Shown here piece by piece: positions 1 to 7,984 of a DNA stretch of 54,330 nt (positions are counted from its first letter, which is position 1; every line of letters begins with the position of its first letter). Below the pieces are notes generated by a model that was not told the origin of the DNA, did not search any database, and saw only the letters and a list, made by a program, of their open reading frames with translations. The position numbers were made by a program, and so were the translations under genes. Source of the DNA: Blautia sp900556555 (GTDB lineage Bacteria > Bacillota > Clostridia > Lachnospirales > Lachnospiraceae); NCBI GenBank assembly GCA_964250615.1, contig CAXUGM010000022.1. One strand, written 5' to 3'.

Positions 1-22
1 TATTTGGATTTTGTAGTGATGA

Positions 23-1390
23 GTCTATTATCTCACATCGGATGATTTTGAACAGGTACTCGCTATTTTGCGTTTACTTGCAATTGAGCAGTACAATATG
101 TTTATAAAAAGGAAAGTGGACAACCCATACGAAGCAGTAGAGGCGATTAACCATGAAATTAAAATTATGGCTAATCAACTTTCCGAAATGTTGATGGTTT
201 TGGAAAAGACAAGAATTGATTACAATTCTTTTACAAAAAGAACTGCTCCTATTGTTGTAGAATTAAATCGAATTAATAGTGAGATTGCTTATTATGATGT
301 TGTAAATCTTGTTGCCCAATATGAGAAGCAACAAGAAGAATTTGAAGCTGCAAAAAATACTTGGATTGATTTGAAAGAAAATTATGCAGCAAAGAGAAAG
401 GCGGTAGAAGATTTAGAAGCCCAGAGAAATAACGTTCACCTTGTTATTGATGCCATTAATGCATGCTTGAAATATATTTTCTTTGAAGAAAACAGATTGA
501 AGATTGTATATGATGAAGGTGTGTATAGATTACTTTCTCACGGAAAAAGTGTTAAGCCATGCGATGTATCTGTTGGTGAACGTAATATTATTGGCCTAAG
601 TTATTTCTTTACAAGTATTCTTGAGGGAAAAGAAGAAAAAGATGCCTATGCAGAGGAATACTTATTAGTTATTGATGATCCAGTATCGAGTTACGATATG
701 GAGAATCGTATAGGAATTCTTTCGTTCTTGAAATATAAATTGAGTATGTTTTTAGAAGGAAATATGGGTACCAAGGCGTTGATAATGACACACGACTTAA
801 AGACGTTATACGATATCCATAATTTACTTGAAGAAATTATAGATGTATGCAAGACAAAAGGGTATCCGAACACTCCTAAGTTCACTTGCTTTGAATTGAG
901 CAACAAGATGTTGAAGCAATTTACGTATAAAAAAAGGCAAGAATATACGGAGTTAGTTGAACTTATTTATAATTATGCCACAGGTCAAGACAGCACTTAT
1001 GAAGTTGTTATTGGAAATATTATGCGTCAAGTGCTGGAAGCATTTGCTACATTTGAGTACAAGAAGGGGATTGCAGAGATTTCTAATGATGATCAAATTC
1101 TTGCATTATTGCCAGAAGCAGAATATCAATCATATTATAAAAATTTAATGTACAGATTGGTTCTTCATGGTGGCAGCCATAAAGAAGAGCAAGTGAAGGT
1201 AATGAGTGATTTCCATTTTTTTAGCCTGATTTCTGACACGGAAAAGAAACGTACAGCAAAAGATATATTGTGCTTTATCTATTTGTTGAATAAACGTCAT
1301 TTATTAGAACATTTAAAAAACTGTGGTAATATTGATGCAAATATTACTACTTGGTGCCAGGATATAAAGGCAAGAGCAGCTATCATTTGA
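23..1390 (+). CDS. C-terminal part of an AAA_13-type (SMC/RecF-like) ATPase
   Basis: The reading frame is open from position 23 after a stop at 20-22. No good ribosome site precedes the first usable start (TTG 68), so the 5' part is missing or frameshifted; the other frame at 1-42 also looks coding. Numbering from 68, the protein has a helical/coiled-coil stretch (about 80-125), an ABC-type signature VSVGERN (about 167-173), a Walker B YLLVIDDPVSS (about 198-208) and a switch-histidine segment MTHD (about 245). This order is that of the C-terminal half of AAA_13 ATPases, the group that includes PrrC/RloC-like anticodon nucleases and other defence ATPases. No Walker A is visible because the N-terminus is absent. 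No nuclease motif can be named from this part. The setting beside other defence-like genes in a decayed element suggests a defence role; that is inference. Confidence 0.6.
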   Translation, partial: VYYLTSDDFEQVLAILRLLAIEQYNMFIKRKVDNPYEAVEAINHEIKIMANQLSEMLMVLEKTRIDYNSFTKRTAPIVVELNRINSEIAYYDVVNLVAQYEKQQEEFEAAKNTWIDLKENYAAKRKAVEDLEAQRNNVHLVIDAINACLKYIFFEENRLKIVYDEGVYRLLSHGKSVKPCDVSVGERNIIGLSYFFTSILEGKEEKDAYAEEYLLVIDDPVSSYDMENRIGILSFLKYKLSMFLEGNMGTKALIMTHDLKTLYDIHNLLEEIIDVCKTKGYPNTPKFTCFELSNKMLKQFTYKKRQEYTELVELIYNYATGQDSTYEVVIGNIMRQVLEAFATFEYKKGIAEISNDDQILALLPEAEYQSYYKNLMYRLVLHGGSHKEEQVKVMSDFHFFSLISDTEKKRTAKDILCFIYLLNKRHLLEHLKNCGNIDANITTWCQDIKARAAII

Positions 1391-1573
1391 TTTTAAAAAG
1401 GTGGTTGAATGAGTGTGTAAGTGTTAATGGATTTGTTGGAGGGAATCATCCAAGGCATGTGCGGAACTCCAATCATACCTTGGCAATCTACGGTCCACAA
1501 AGATGTCACGCAGCGCCTATAAAGAAATAACGGTCGGCTACTAAGTGGATGTCGATAGTTCGATTTGTATCAG

Positions 1574-1615
1574 TCATTCCCTAAAAGTGTGCATCTGCAC
1601 AAAAATAGGGAATGA
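1574..1615. repeat. Nested inverted repeat (strong hairpin)
   Basis: A perfect 10-bp inverted repeat (TCATTCCCTA at 1574-1583, TAGGGAATGA at 1606-1615) encloses a second 5-bp palindrome (GTGCA-TC-TGCAC, 1589-1600). It lies in the non-coding stretch 1391-1978, which has no convincing gene and holds several perfect inverted repeats. No T-tract follows directly, so it is not a standard terminator. Confidence 0.55.
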
Positions 1616-1669
1616 ATATTACTTGGCGAATAGACGATCTTGGGAGTGTTGTAGGGACAAGTGCACCCA

Positions 1670-1700
1670 TTTTACGATTGAAATTTTAGCAATCGTAAAA
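1670..1700. repeat. 11-bp perfect inverted repeat containing TTTACGATTG
   Basis: TTTTACGATTG (1670-1680) and its complement CAATCGTAAAA (1690-1700) form an 11-bp stem with a 9-nt loop. The same 10-bp unit occurs again as a palindrome at 1892-1925, so four copies of the unit precede the AlbA-domain gene. They could be binding sites for one regulator. Confidence 0.5.
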
Positions 1701-1765
1701 ATTTACGACCGAATTTGTACGTGCTTTCGCATGCGAATTTCTGCCCAATTGTTTAACTCAAAACT

Positions 1766-1798
1766 TTTCATTTTAACTTTTCAAAAACTAAAATGAAA
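1766..1798. repeat. 10-bp perfect inverted repeat
   Basis: TTTCATTTTA (1766-1775) pairs with TAAAATGAAA (1789-1798) across a 13-nt loop. It is AT-only apart from one pair and may be a weak hairpin in the same non-coding cluster. Confidence 0.4.
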
Positions 1799-1891
1799 CA
1801 TAAAGGTTAAATAGAGTATAGATTTGCTGTTATCAGGGTCTGCTTAATAGTTGAAACGGACGAAAAAGGAAAAATGATTAAAAATAAATTG

Positions 1892-1945
1892 AAAAATCAA
1901 TCGTAAATTTTTACGATTGATTTTTTGTGCATTTATGCATATAAT
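1892..1945 (+). promoter_or_regulatory. Promoter with 16-bp palindromic operator for the AlbA-domain gene
   Basis: A 16-bp perfect palindrome with a 2-nt centre spans 1892-1925. Its right arm overlaps a -35-like TTGATT (1917-1922), which is 17 bp from a TATAAT (1940-1945) upstream of the gene at 1979. An operator overlapping the -35 suggests repression, possibly autoregulation by the downstream protein's C-terminal winged helix. The palindrome could also act as a terminator hairpin, since T residues follow it. Confidence 0.5.
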
Positions 1946-1978
1946 ATAATCAACAAAGTTGGAAAGGATGCGGTTAAT

Positions 1979-3232
1979 ATGCGTGAAACGAGAATATTAG
2001 AGTTCAAGGAAACGATTACAAATACCTTTTTAAAAACGGTCAGTGCCTTTTCAAATTACGATGGTGGAACTATTCTTTTCGGAGTAGATGATGATGGAAA
2101 TGTAAAGGGATTGCCGGATGTAAAGCAGGCGTGCCTGGATATTGAAAATAAAATCAATGACAGTATTTCTCCTCAACCGAATTATACACTTGAAATACAG
2201 AATAATGAGAAGACGATAAAACTTACTGTAACCAGTGGTCTTCAGAAGCCATATTTGTATAAATCAAAAGCATACAAACGAAATGATACAGCGACGATAG
2301 AGGTAGATACTCTGGAATTTTCAAGACTTGTATTAGATGGGAAAAATATTAGATTTGAAGAATTGCCTTGTAAAGATCAGGATCTGTCTTTTGAAGTTTT
2401 ACAGCGTAAGCTGAAAGAAAGTATTCAGATTAAAACGTTTAATCAGGATACATTGAGAACATTGAACTTGTATGACAATGTAAATGGTTTTAATAATGCA
2501 GCGGGACTTTTGGCGGATAAAAATCATTTTCCGGGAATTGATATTGTTAAGTTCGGAGAAAACATCAGTATTATTCAAAAGAGAACAACTTTTGAAAATA
2601 CATCCGTTTTGGATGAATATGAAAAGGCACTTGCTGTATTTAGAGATTACTACCAATATGAAGTAATTCAGGGTGCTGACAGAAAGAAAATAGAGAAGAT
2701 ACCGGAAGCAGCTTTCAGAGAGGCAATTGCTAAAGCTCTGATCCATAGGGTATGGGATGTGGATTCACACATCAGAGTTTCCATGTTTGATGATAGAATT
2801 GAAGTTGTATCTCCTGGAGGATTGCCATCTGGAATAACAGCAGAAGAATATTTGTCGGGTAAACTATCTTTTTTAAGAAATAGAAATCTTGCAAATGTGT
2901 TTTATAGATTAGGATTTGTCGAGATATTTGGAACAGGAATTACAAGAATAAAACAACTGTATGCAGAAAGTCTGATGAAACCGGACTTTGAAGTGTCAGA
3001 GAATGCTATAAAAATTGTGCTTCCTTTATTTGAAAAGAATGCTAATTTAACCGAAGATGAAAAAGTGATTTATAAACTCTTAAGCAAGACAATGTTGAAA
3101 CCAATAAGTGAAATTGCACCATATATCCCTTTTGGAAAATCAAAGACAACAAAGTTGCTGAAAGACATGGAAGAAAAGGGTGCAATTACAATTGAAGGCA
3201 AAGGCAGAGGTACGAAATATATAATTAAGTAA
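1979..3232 (+). CDS. AlbA_2/Schlafen-domain ATP-binding regulator (COG2865 type)
   Basis: A 417-residue protein. The start is ATG 1979, after GGAAAGGA. The N-terminal segment EFKETITNT...YDGGTILFGVDD (residues about 7-40) is the signature of the AlbA_2 (Schlafen) domain. The C-terminal half has EVVSPGGLPSGI and FGTGITRI, the GHKL-like ATP-binding region of this family, followed by a winged-helix-like tail of about 70 residues that ends in basic glycine-rich sequence. Family members are annotated as transcriptional regulators or putative helicases; their biochemical role is not settled, and several lie in defence islands. It stands alone behind its own promoter and palindrome, between a damaged AAA ATPase and a damaged DUF2971 gene. 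Function beyond DNA binding and ATP binding is not assigned. Confidence 0.75.
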   Translation: MRETRILEFKETITNTFLKTVSAFSNYDGGTILFGVDDDGNVKGLPDVKQACLDIENKINDSISPQPNYTLEIQNNEKTIKLTVTSGLQKPYLYKSKAYKRNDTATIEVDTLEFSRLVLDGKNIRFEELPCKDQDLSFEVLQRKLKESIQIKTFNQDTLRTLNLYDNVNGFNNAAGLLADKNHFPGIDIVKFGENISIIQKRTTFENTSVLDEYEKALAVFRDYYQYEVIQGADRKKIEKIPEAAFREAIAKALIHRVWDVDSHIRVSMFDDRIEVVSPGGLPSGITAEEYLSGKLSFLRNRNLANVFYRLGFVEIFGTGITRIKQLYAESLMKPDFEVSENAIKIVLPLFEKNANLTEDEKVIYKLLSKTMLKPISEIAPYIPFGKSKTTKLLKDMEEKGAITIEGKGRGTKYIIK

Positions 3233-3268
3233 CTGGGGATATATGGGACTCTAAATTAACAAGAGGAA

Positions 3269-3605
3269 GTGAATTGTAACGTGATTAAGTCAGAAGATTT
3301 AACTTTTCCGAAGATTAAAGAAAAAATAAATAAAGCAGGAAATTTGTTTTATCAGTATAGAGCTTGTCGAAGAGATGTAGCTACTATATACGATATAGAA
3401 AATATTCGCCACGGAGTTGTATATGTACGAACACCTTTACAGATGAGTTACCCTTTTGATTCTATGGAGGGGTTTTCTTCTGAAAAAAATTTATGATGAA
3501 TGCATAGATTTAGCGATTGATCAAGCTGCGGATTTTCTGGATGAAAGTCTTAAATTGATTTTTAAATCCCTTTTAAAATACAGATTTATTGGAACGGCTT
3601 TGTGA
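3269..3605 (+). pseudogene. Frameshifted and truncated DUF2971 gene
   Basis: The frame starts at GTG 3269 or, better placed behind GAGGAAG, GTG 3281. It encodes LFYQYRACRRD and YVRTPLQMSYPFDSM, which resemble the N-terminus of DUF2971 proteins (typically NDPFDS at this place). It stops at about 3496. Moving one frame in the A-rich stretch near 3480 restores a coding continuation (IYDECIDLAIDQAADFLDES) to a stop at 3603-3605. Only about 110 residues are covered, against 250 or more in the family, so the 3' part is also lost. An intact DUF2971 gene lies at 16682-17509 in element 2. Confidence 0.55.
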
Positions 3606-3610
3606 CTCAG

Positions 3611-3679
3611 ATGGATACCGAAGAGGACGCTGAAAGTTGGGAAGGAATCGAAGAATACTTAGAGAAAAAAGCGATGTGA
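3611..3679 (+). pseudogene. Short coding tail, possibly the C-terminus of a lost integrase
   Basis: A 22-codon frame ends in EEYLEKKAM and a stop 13 bp before the paired TTTATCACA repeats. In elements 1 and 2 the integrase stop lies 26 and 10 bp before the equivalent repeats. This tail is therefore where an integrase C-terminus should end. There is no sequence match to the tails of the two intact integrases, so this rests on position alone. Confidence 0.25.
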
Positions 3680-3692
3680 TATGGATGTGTGA

Positions 3693-3713
3693 TTTATCAC
3701 ATAATTTATCACA
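3693..3713 (+). repeat. Paired arm-type repeats TTTATCACA (decayed leftmost element)
   Basis: TTTATCACA occurs at 3693-3701 and 3705-3713, 12 bp apart start to start. The right ends of elements 1 and 2 carry paired 9-bp repeats with the same 12-bp period (TTTACCAAT and TTTACGACA) at a similar distance from their att copy. I read this as the right-arm integrase sites of a third element. A related ATATCACA occurs near 3768. Confidence 0.45.
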
Positions 3714-3815
3714 TTTATTCCTAGACAGGATCTAGGAAAACTAACGAGGGGGTTAAATATGATACAAAATATATCACATACCGCTAGAAAACCTAGTGTA
3801 CGAGAGGATGAAAAC

Positions 3816-3846
3816 ATGATACGTGTGTGTTATATGCCACGGCAGG
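3816..3846 (+). other. Attachment site: left end of element 1 (attL)
   Basis: ATGATACG (3816) leads into TGCCACGGCAGG (3835-3846). The last 12 bp are identical to 16129-16140 at the right end of element 1. The upstream part is a degenerate copy of the 5' end of the tyrosine phosphatase gene (ATGATAAAAGTA in the better copies). The direct repeats lie 12,294 bp apart. Confidence 0.6.
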
Positions 3847-3924
3847 ATTTACCGGGCATGATGAAAAGTCTCAAATCGTCTTATAAGACCTGAAAATAAG
3901 CGTTTTTTGTGTTTCGCTCTCAAT

Positions 3925-3944
3925 TTTACCAAAGATTTACCAAT
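3925..3944 (+). repeat. Left arm repeats of element 1
   Basis: TTTACCAAA (3925-3933) and TTTACCAAT (3936-3944) have an 11-bp period. They match the right-arm pair at 15949-15969. They are probable arm-type binding sites for the element 1 integrase or its excisionase. Confidence 0.55.
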
Positions 3945-4000
3945 ATTTCTGGAGAGTCAGACTTGCGAAAATAGGATACCAAAATGAGGAGAAAATCAAA

Positions 4001-4246
4001 ATGAGCGATTTATTAACTTGTGAATTTAATATCGATACTGCCTGTGTGGAGCTTTGCTTCGCTGATGGCAGCATGATTTCTATAGACTGCACCGCCGTTG
4101 AGAACGAGGTCGCAGACAATATGTACCAGAGGTCAGAGCTTGACTATCTGATATACAATGACCCGGTAGCCTATGCGAATTTAATTCTCAATGGTGACCC
4201 GGAAACATACTTGAAAACCGTTACGGAATACAACCCTTTGGACTGA
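4001..4246 (+). CDS. Small conserved element protein (DUF6061-like)
   Basis: An 81-residue acidic protein starting at ATG 4001 behind GAGGAGAAAA. It has no membrane segment or signal peptide. The sequence pattern CEFNIDTACVELCFADGSM and the C-terminal NGDPETYLKTVTEYNPLD resemble a small family seen in Firmicutes mobile elements that I remember as DUF6061; the label is from memory. It is the first gene inside the left end of element 1 and is followed at once by a terminator, so it is a single-gene unit. Function unknown. Confidence 0.6.
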   Translation: MSDLLTCEFNIDTACVELCFADGSMISIDCTAVENEVADNMYQRSELDYLIYNDPVAYANLILNGDPETYLKTVTEYNPLD

Positions 4247-4263
4247 TTACCAGAGATAAAGCA

Positions 4264-4309
4264 AGCCGTCTGTGCGGGCATGAGAAATGCTTGTACAGAC
4301 GGCTTTTTA
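4264..4309 (+). terminator. Rho-independent terminator after the DUF6061-like gene
   Basis: AGCCGTCTGT (4264-4273) pairs with ACAGACGGCT (4295-4304), followed by a short T run. It separates the small gene from the TetR operon promoter. Confidence 0.8.
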
Positions 4310-4345
4310 GGTGAGTATCTGTTTTCAAATGATAATTTTTATTGC

Positions 4346-4396
4346 TTGACCGATTCGGTTATTGGTGCTATACTCTAAATAACCGAATCGGTTATT
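4346..4396 (+). promoter_or_regulatory. TetR-operon promoter with two palindromic operators
   Basis: TTGACC (4346-4351) and TATACT (4369-4374) are separated by exactly 17 bp. ACCGATTCGGT (4349-4359) overlaps the -35 and spacer. A 19-bp perfect palindrome AATAACCGAATCGGTTATT (4378-4396) covers the start region. Both share the core ACCGA-N-TCGGT, so the TetR protein encoded next very likely represses its own operon by binding both sites. Confidence 0.85.
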
Positions 4397-4417
4397 ATGT
4401 AAAAAGGAGAAAATGAA

Positions 4418-5035
4418 TTGGACAAATTTTTGGCCCTGACCGAAGAAAAGAGAACGGCTATTCTCAATGCGGCGCTCCAGTGTTTCGGCAAGTTTGGTTA
4501 TGAAAAAGCCTCAATCAATGATATTGCGGTAGCCGCACACATTTCCAAAGCGTCTGTGTTTCAGTATTTCGGCAGTAAAAAGCAGCTCTACATTTACCTA
4601 CTGGAATACTGCAAGAAAATCATAGAGGGAATATTTGACAAGGAAGCCCTCAATTCCCAAACAGATTTGTTCGACAGAATCCTGGCATCCAGCCGCATGG
4701 AAATGGAGAGCTTCCAAAACCAGCCCTTTATTTTGCAGTTTATTACCAGCGTCTGGGAGGAAACCTCTCCGGAAGTAGCCGATGCGCTGGTGATTCTGAC
4801 CGAGGAAGTCTGCAAATTCAGAAACGATATGGTTCTTCGGGAAGATGATGCGCTGAAGTTCAAAAACCCGGAGGATGCCCAGCCGGTCTTTCAAATGCTG
4901 CTTCTGGTGGCTGAGGGCTATGCGGCCCGGTACCGTGGGGCGGCGGCCTTCGATTTTCAGGCTGTCATGGAGAATTTTGAGGAGAACATCGCAATTCTGC
5001 GGAAAAATTTTTATAAGGAGGAGTATCAAAAATGA
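4418..5035 (+). CDS. TetR/AcrR-family transcriptional repressor
   Basis: A 205-residue protein. The start is TTG 4418, 8 nt after AAGGAG (4404-4409); a nearby ATG (4413) is out of frame. The N-terminal helix-turn-helix ASINDIAVAAHISKASVFQY (residues about 32-51) followed by FGSKKQLY is classic TetR. The C-terminal ligand domain is poorly conserved, as is usual. It overlaps the ABC ATPase by 4 bp (ATGA), so the four genes form one operon. Two palindromes in its promoter share a core. The most likely role is repression of the exporter until a substrate binds. The substrate cannot be read from sequence. Confidence 0.88.
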   Translation: MDKFLALTEEKRTAILNAALQCFGKFGYEKASINDIAVAAHISKASVFQYFGSKKQLYIYLLEYCKKIIEGIFDKEALNSQTDLFDRILASSRMEMESFQNQPFILQFITSVWEETSPEVADALVILTEEVCKFRNDMVLREDDALKFKNPEDAQPVFQMLLLVAEGYAARYRGAAAFDFQAVMENFEENIAILRKNFYKEEYQK

Positions 5036-5919
5036 GTGAGCAAGCAATCGTCTTAAACCAGCTGACCAAGCACTATGGAACCCATCGGGGGATCAACGAC
5101 CTCAGTTTCTCGGTGAATGAGGGCGAGTTTTTCGGCTTCATTGGCCCCAACGGTGCAGGAAAATCCACCACCATCCGCACGCTGATGGGCCTGATCCATC
5201 CCAGCGGCGGCAACGCCTCTATTTTCGGCCTGGACTGTCAGACCAAGGCCAGTGTCATTGCCAGAGATGTGGGCTACCTTCCCAGCGAGAACAGCTATTA
5301 TGAAAACATGAAGGTGCGGGACCTGCTGCAATACACCGCTGACCTGTACGGCATGGACTGCGAAACGAAAATGTATGAGCTTTCTGAGCGCCTTAATCTG
5401 GATCTGACCCGGAAAATCGCAGACCTGTCTCTGGGTAACAAGAAAAAGGTGGGGATTGTGTCTGCCATCATGACCTCGCCCAAGCTGCTGATTATGGACG
5501 AGCCCACCAGCGGCTTAGACCCGCTGATCCAGCAGGCCTTCTACGATATTCTGAAGGAGGAGAACAGCCGGGGAACCACCATTTTCTTCTCATCCCATGT
5601 CCTCAGCGAAGTACAGAAGCTGTGTGACCGGGTGGCAATCTTAAAAGAAGGCAAGCTCGTGGGCATTCAGTCCATCAAAGAGCTTCGGGAAAGCGGCTAT
5701 AAAAAGGTCAGCCTCACCGCCAAAACAACCATTCCCCGTGACTTCTGGGGCTTGCCCGGCATTGCCAACTACACCGAGAGTCCTGACAAGACCTCTGTTT
5801 CCTTTATGTATAACGGCAATATCACAGCGATCATCGACAAGCTTCACCTGCTGCATTTGGACGATGTGCTTTTGGAAGAGCCCTCTTTGGAGGAAATCTT
5901 CATGCACTACTATGCGTAA
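5032..5919 (+). CDS. ABC transporter ATP-binding protein (BcrA/CcmA-like)
   Basis: A 295-residue cytoplasmic ATPase of an ABC-2 exporter. Walker A GPNGAGKST lies at residues 38-46, the signature is the variant LSLGNKKK (about 132-139), Walker B is LLIMDEPTSGLDP and the H-loop is SSHVLSEV. The C-terminal 80 residues match the extra domain of BcrA/NatA-type ATPases. It sits between the TetR gene (4-bp overlap) and two membrane genes, so it should energise export by both permeases. Related three-gene modules export peptide antibiotics, bacteriocins or drugs; the actual substrate is unknown. The glycine-poor signature (LSLGN in place of LSGGQ) is a known variation in this subfamily. Confidence 0.9.
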   Translation: MSEQAIVLNQLTKHYGTHRGINDLSFSVNEGEFFGFIGPNGAGKSTTIRTLMGLIHPSGGNASIFGLDCQTKASVIARDVGYLPSENSYYENMKVRDLLQYTADLYGMDCETKMYELSERLNLDLTRKIADLSLGNKKKVGIVSAIMTSPKLLIMDEPTSGLDPLIQQAFYDILKEENSRGTTIFFSSHVLSEVQKLCDRVAILKEGKLVGIQSIKELRESGYKKVSLTAKTTIPRDFWGLPGIANYTESPDKTSVSFMYNGNITAIIDKLHLLHLDDVLLEEPSLEEIFMHYYA

Positions 5920-5932
5920 GGAGGTGTCAGGC

Positions 5933-6727
5933 ATGGTCATTTTGAAATATGAACTGAAAAGGCATCGAACCTATATCCTGGGCTGGGCTATCGCCTTGGC
6001 ACTGTGTATTTTTTTGATGACGCCGACTTATTACAGCTTTCTGGATGCTGCCTCCGTGGAACTCTTTGAAACCATGGGCACCACGGACTTTTACAGGAGT
6101 GTCGGCGTATCGATGGAATACCTAACCTCTCCGCTGGGCATTTATGGGTTCCTGACCAGCTTTTTCATGATTGCCTCCGGCATTTTTGGGATGCACTTCG
6201 GCATTTCCATTCACACCAGAGAATGTACGGAAGGAACCTCGGAATATCTGTTTACAAAGCCCTTTCCCCGGAAAGCAATTTATTGGGCAAAGGCATTGAC
6301 CGTGTTTGTCGGCGTGGCGATTGTGGGTACGGGGTATCTGCTGGCTTCCCTTTTCGCCATGGCAATATTCCGTTCCGGAACTCCTTGGGGAGAGTTTTTC
6401 CTGATTGCCCTGTCCCTGACCCTTGTTACGCTGTTCTTCGCTGCAATGGGCATGATGGTGGGAATTTTGTTTTCCCGCAACCGCAGTCCGCTGCTGACCG
6501 CCGGATTAGTCGTATTTGTGGAGTATTGTATTACCAGCTTCTCCAACATCGTCAGTAACCGAGCTATCAGCTTTCTGTCTCCCTACTCTTTCTTCGGAGC
6601 CGCTGATATCTCCAAAAACGGCTTCTATGACCTCCGGTATCTTGGATGGTGTGTGCTGCTGTTTGCCCTGTTTTTGGTGCTTTCTTACGGTGTCTTTCTG
6701 AAAAAAGACATTCAGTTCCGCAGCTAA
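5933..6727 (+). CDS. ABC-2 type permease subunit
   Basis: A 264-residue membrane protein. The start is ATG 5933, behind AAGGAGGTG, 13 bp after the ATPase stop. Hydrophobic segments occur near residues 15-35, 60-85, 105-130, 140-165, 175-195 and 235-255, giving about six helices. The motif GTSEYLFTKPFPRKAIYWAK, a cytoplasmic coupling element, is also present in the next protein (GTSEYLFTKPVKRKTI). The two permeases are therefore paralogues that probably form a heterodimer with the ATPase. No binding protein gene is present, in keeping with export. Confidence 0.85.
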   Translation: MVILKYELKRHRTYILGWAIALALCIFLMTPTYYSFLDAASVELFETMGTTDFYRSVGVSMEYLTSPLGIYGFLTSFFMIASGIFGMHFGISIHTRECTEGTSEYLFTKPFPRKAIYWAKALTVFVGVAIVGTGYLLASLFAMAIFRSGTPWGEFFLIALSLTLVTLFFAAMGMMVGILFSRNRSPLLTAGLVVFVEYCITSFSNIVSNRAISFLSPYSFFGAADISKNGFYDLRYLGWCVLLFALFLVLSYGVFLKKDIQFRS

Positions 6728-6739
6728 GGAGGTGTGAAC

Positions 6740-7525
6740 ATGAAAACATTGATTAAAAATGAGTTTCGTCAAACAAGAAAACTTTTGTTGATCTGGCTGG
6801 GAATCATGCTGCTTCTGTGCGGTTTCTGCTATTTTGAACTTCTGTCTCTACAGGATAGTCTGGATGAAATGGCAGCAATGGTCAGCCAATTTCCGAGACT
6901 GATCATGATTATGTTTGGAGTCAAAGGCGACTTGACGACATCCACCGGCTGGTATGTGTGCATCTATTTCTGGGAGGGGCTGCTGGCGTTTCCTTATGCC
7001 ATGTCTTTGGGACTGTCCTGTGTGGCAAAGGAAAAGAAATTTGGAACATCGGAATACCTGTTCACAAAGCCAGTGAAGCGGAAAACCATTGTTCTGGCGA
7101 AGGTGATCGTTTCAGCAGTGAACCTGCTGGTGTTCGCCCTGTTCAGTGGCGTGTGCAATTATTTCACAATTGTTCTTCCTTTGGGCGGTCTGGATCAGCC
7201 GGGAGCGGTGCTTTACACAACGATGGGAATGTTCTTTACCCAGATCCTCTTTTTTGCCCTGGGGCTGCTGTTTGCCAGCGTGCTCCTGTCCTATAAGGCT
7301 GCGGTGCGGACAGGAACAATTTCCATGCTGGCTGCCTATGCGTTGGCCTTTACTGCCGAGTACACAGGTAATCATTTTCTGGACTATCTGACCCCATTGC
7401 GTTATTTTGATGTGTACGAGGTAGCACTGCACGGTTTCCACCTTCCCTATATCTTCTTAACAATCGTTGTGGCAGGCATTTGTGTCGCAGCTGCCCTGAA
7501 GCAATGGAAACGGCGGGAATTGTGA
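6740..7525 (+). CDS. ABC-2 type permease subunit (paralogue of the preceding gene)
   Basis: A 261-residue membrane protein. ATG 6740 is preferred because AAGGAGGTG precedes it by a normal spacing; the in-frame GTG 6734 lies inside that site. It has about six hydrophobic helices and the shared motif GTSEYLFTKPVKRK. It closes the TetR-ABC-permease-permease operon, 12 bp after the previous gene. The most probable complex is two different permeases and an ATPase dimer in the cytoplasmic membrane. Confidence 0.85.
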   Translation: MKTLIKNEFRQTRKLLLIWLGIMLLLCGFCYFELLSLQDSLDEMAAMVSQFPRLIMIMFGVKGDLTTSTGWYVCIYFWEGLLAFPYAMSLGLSCVAKEKKFGTSEYLFTKPVKRKTIVLAKVIVSAVNLLVFALFSGVCNYFTIVLPLGGLDQPGAVLYTTMGMFFTQILFFALGLLFASVLLSYKAAVRTGTISMLAAYALAFTAEYTGNHFLDYLTPLRYFDVYEVALHGFHLPYIFLTIVVAGICVAAALKQWKRREL

Positions 7526-7583
7526 TTTTACATGAATCGTGTATCTTGAAAAAGGCAGCTAACGATATATGGAGGAAATATTT

Positions 7584-7946
7584 ATGTTACGACCAAAAGA
7601 AGTAGTATGTAAATGGGTAGATGCGTTCAATAATCACGATGTAGAAGCAATCGTGAGCTTGTACCATGATAACGCAACCAACCATCAAGTGACAAATGAT
7701 CCCGTGATTGGGATAGATGCAATCCGAGAAATGTTTACAACAGAATTTGCCACTGCCGATATGACTGCCATTGTAGAGAACATCTTTGAAGATGGACAGT
7801 GGGCGATTTTAGAATGGAAGGATCCTCTGGGACTGCGGGGATGCGGCTTCTTCCATGTTGTAAATGGTAAAATTCTGTTCCAGAGAGGATATTGGGATAA
7901 GCTGTCCTTTTTGAAGCAGCATAATATACCTATTGAATCGTTGTGA
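7584..7946 (+). CDS. NTF2/SnoaL-like small protein
   Basis: A 120-residue protein. ATG 7584 is chosen because GGAGG (7571-7575) is 8 nt upstream. The N-terminal pattern VVCKWVDAFNNHDVEAIVSLYHDNATNHQ and the later IGIDAIREMF and VVNGKILFQRGYWD are typical of the NTF2-like cone fold (SnoaL/DUF4440 group). This fold includes isomerases, cyclases and many small-molecule binding proteins. Catalysis cannot be deduced. It lies between the exporter and a P-loop protein, all as left-end cargo of element 1, and might act on the same compound; that is inference. Confidence 0.75.
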   Translation: MLRPKEVVCKWVDAFNNHDVEAIVSLYHDNATNHQVTNDPVIGIDAIREMFTTEFATADMTAIVENIFEDGQWAILEWKDPLGLRGCGFFHVVNGKILFQRGYWDKLSFLKQHNIPIESL

Positions 7947-7984
7947 AAAAGTGAACAAAGCACGAAGTTGAAGGGATCAGTAAA

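Noticed and set aside
1545..1796. 83-codon open frame in the repeat-rich region
   Set aside because: It has no ribosome site and unusual Cys-rich composition, and it runs through the inverted repeats. I treat it as non-coding.
1391..1978. Retron or other reverse-transcribed RNA
   Set aside because: The hairpins are suggestive, but no reverse transcriptase gene is near.
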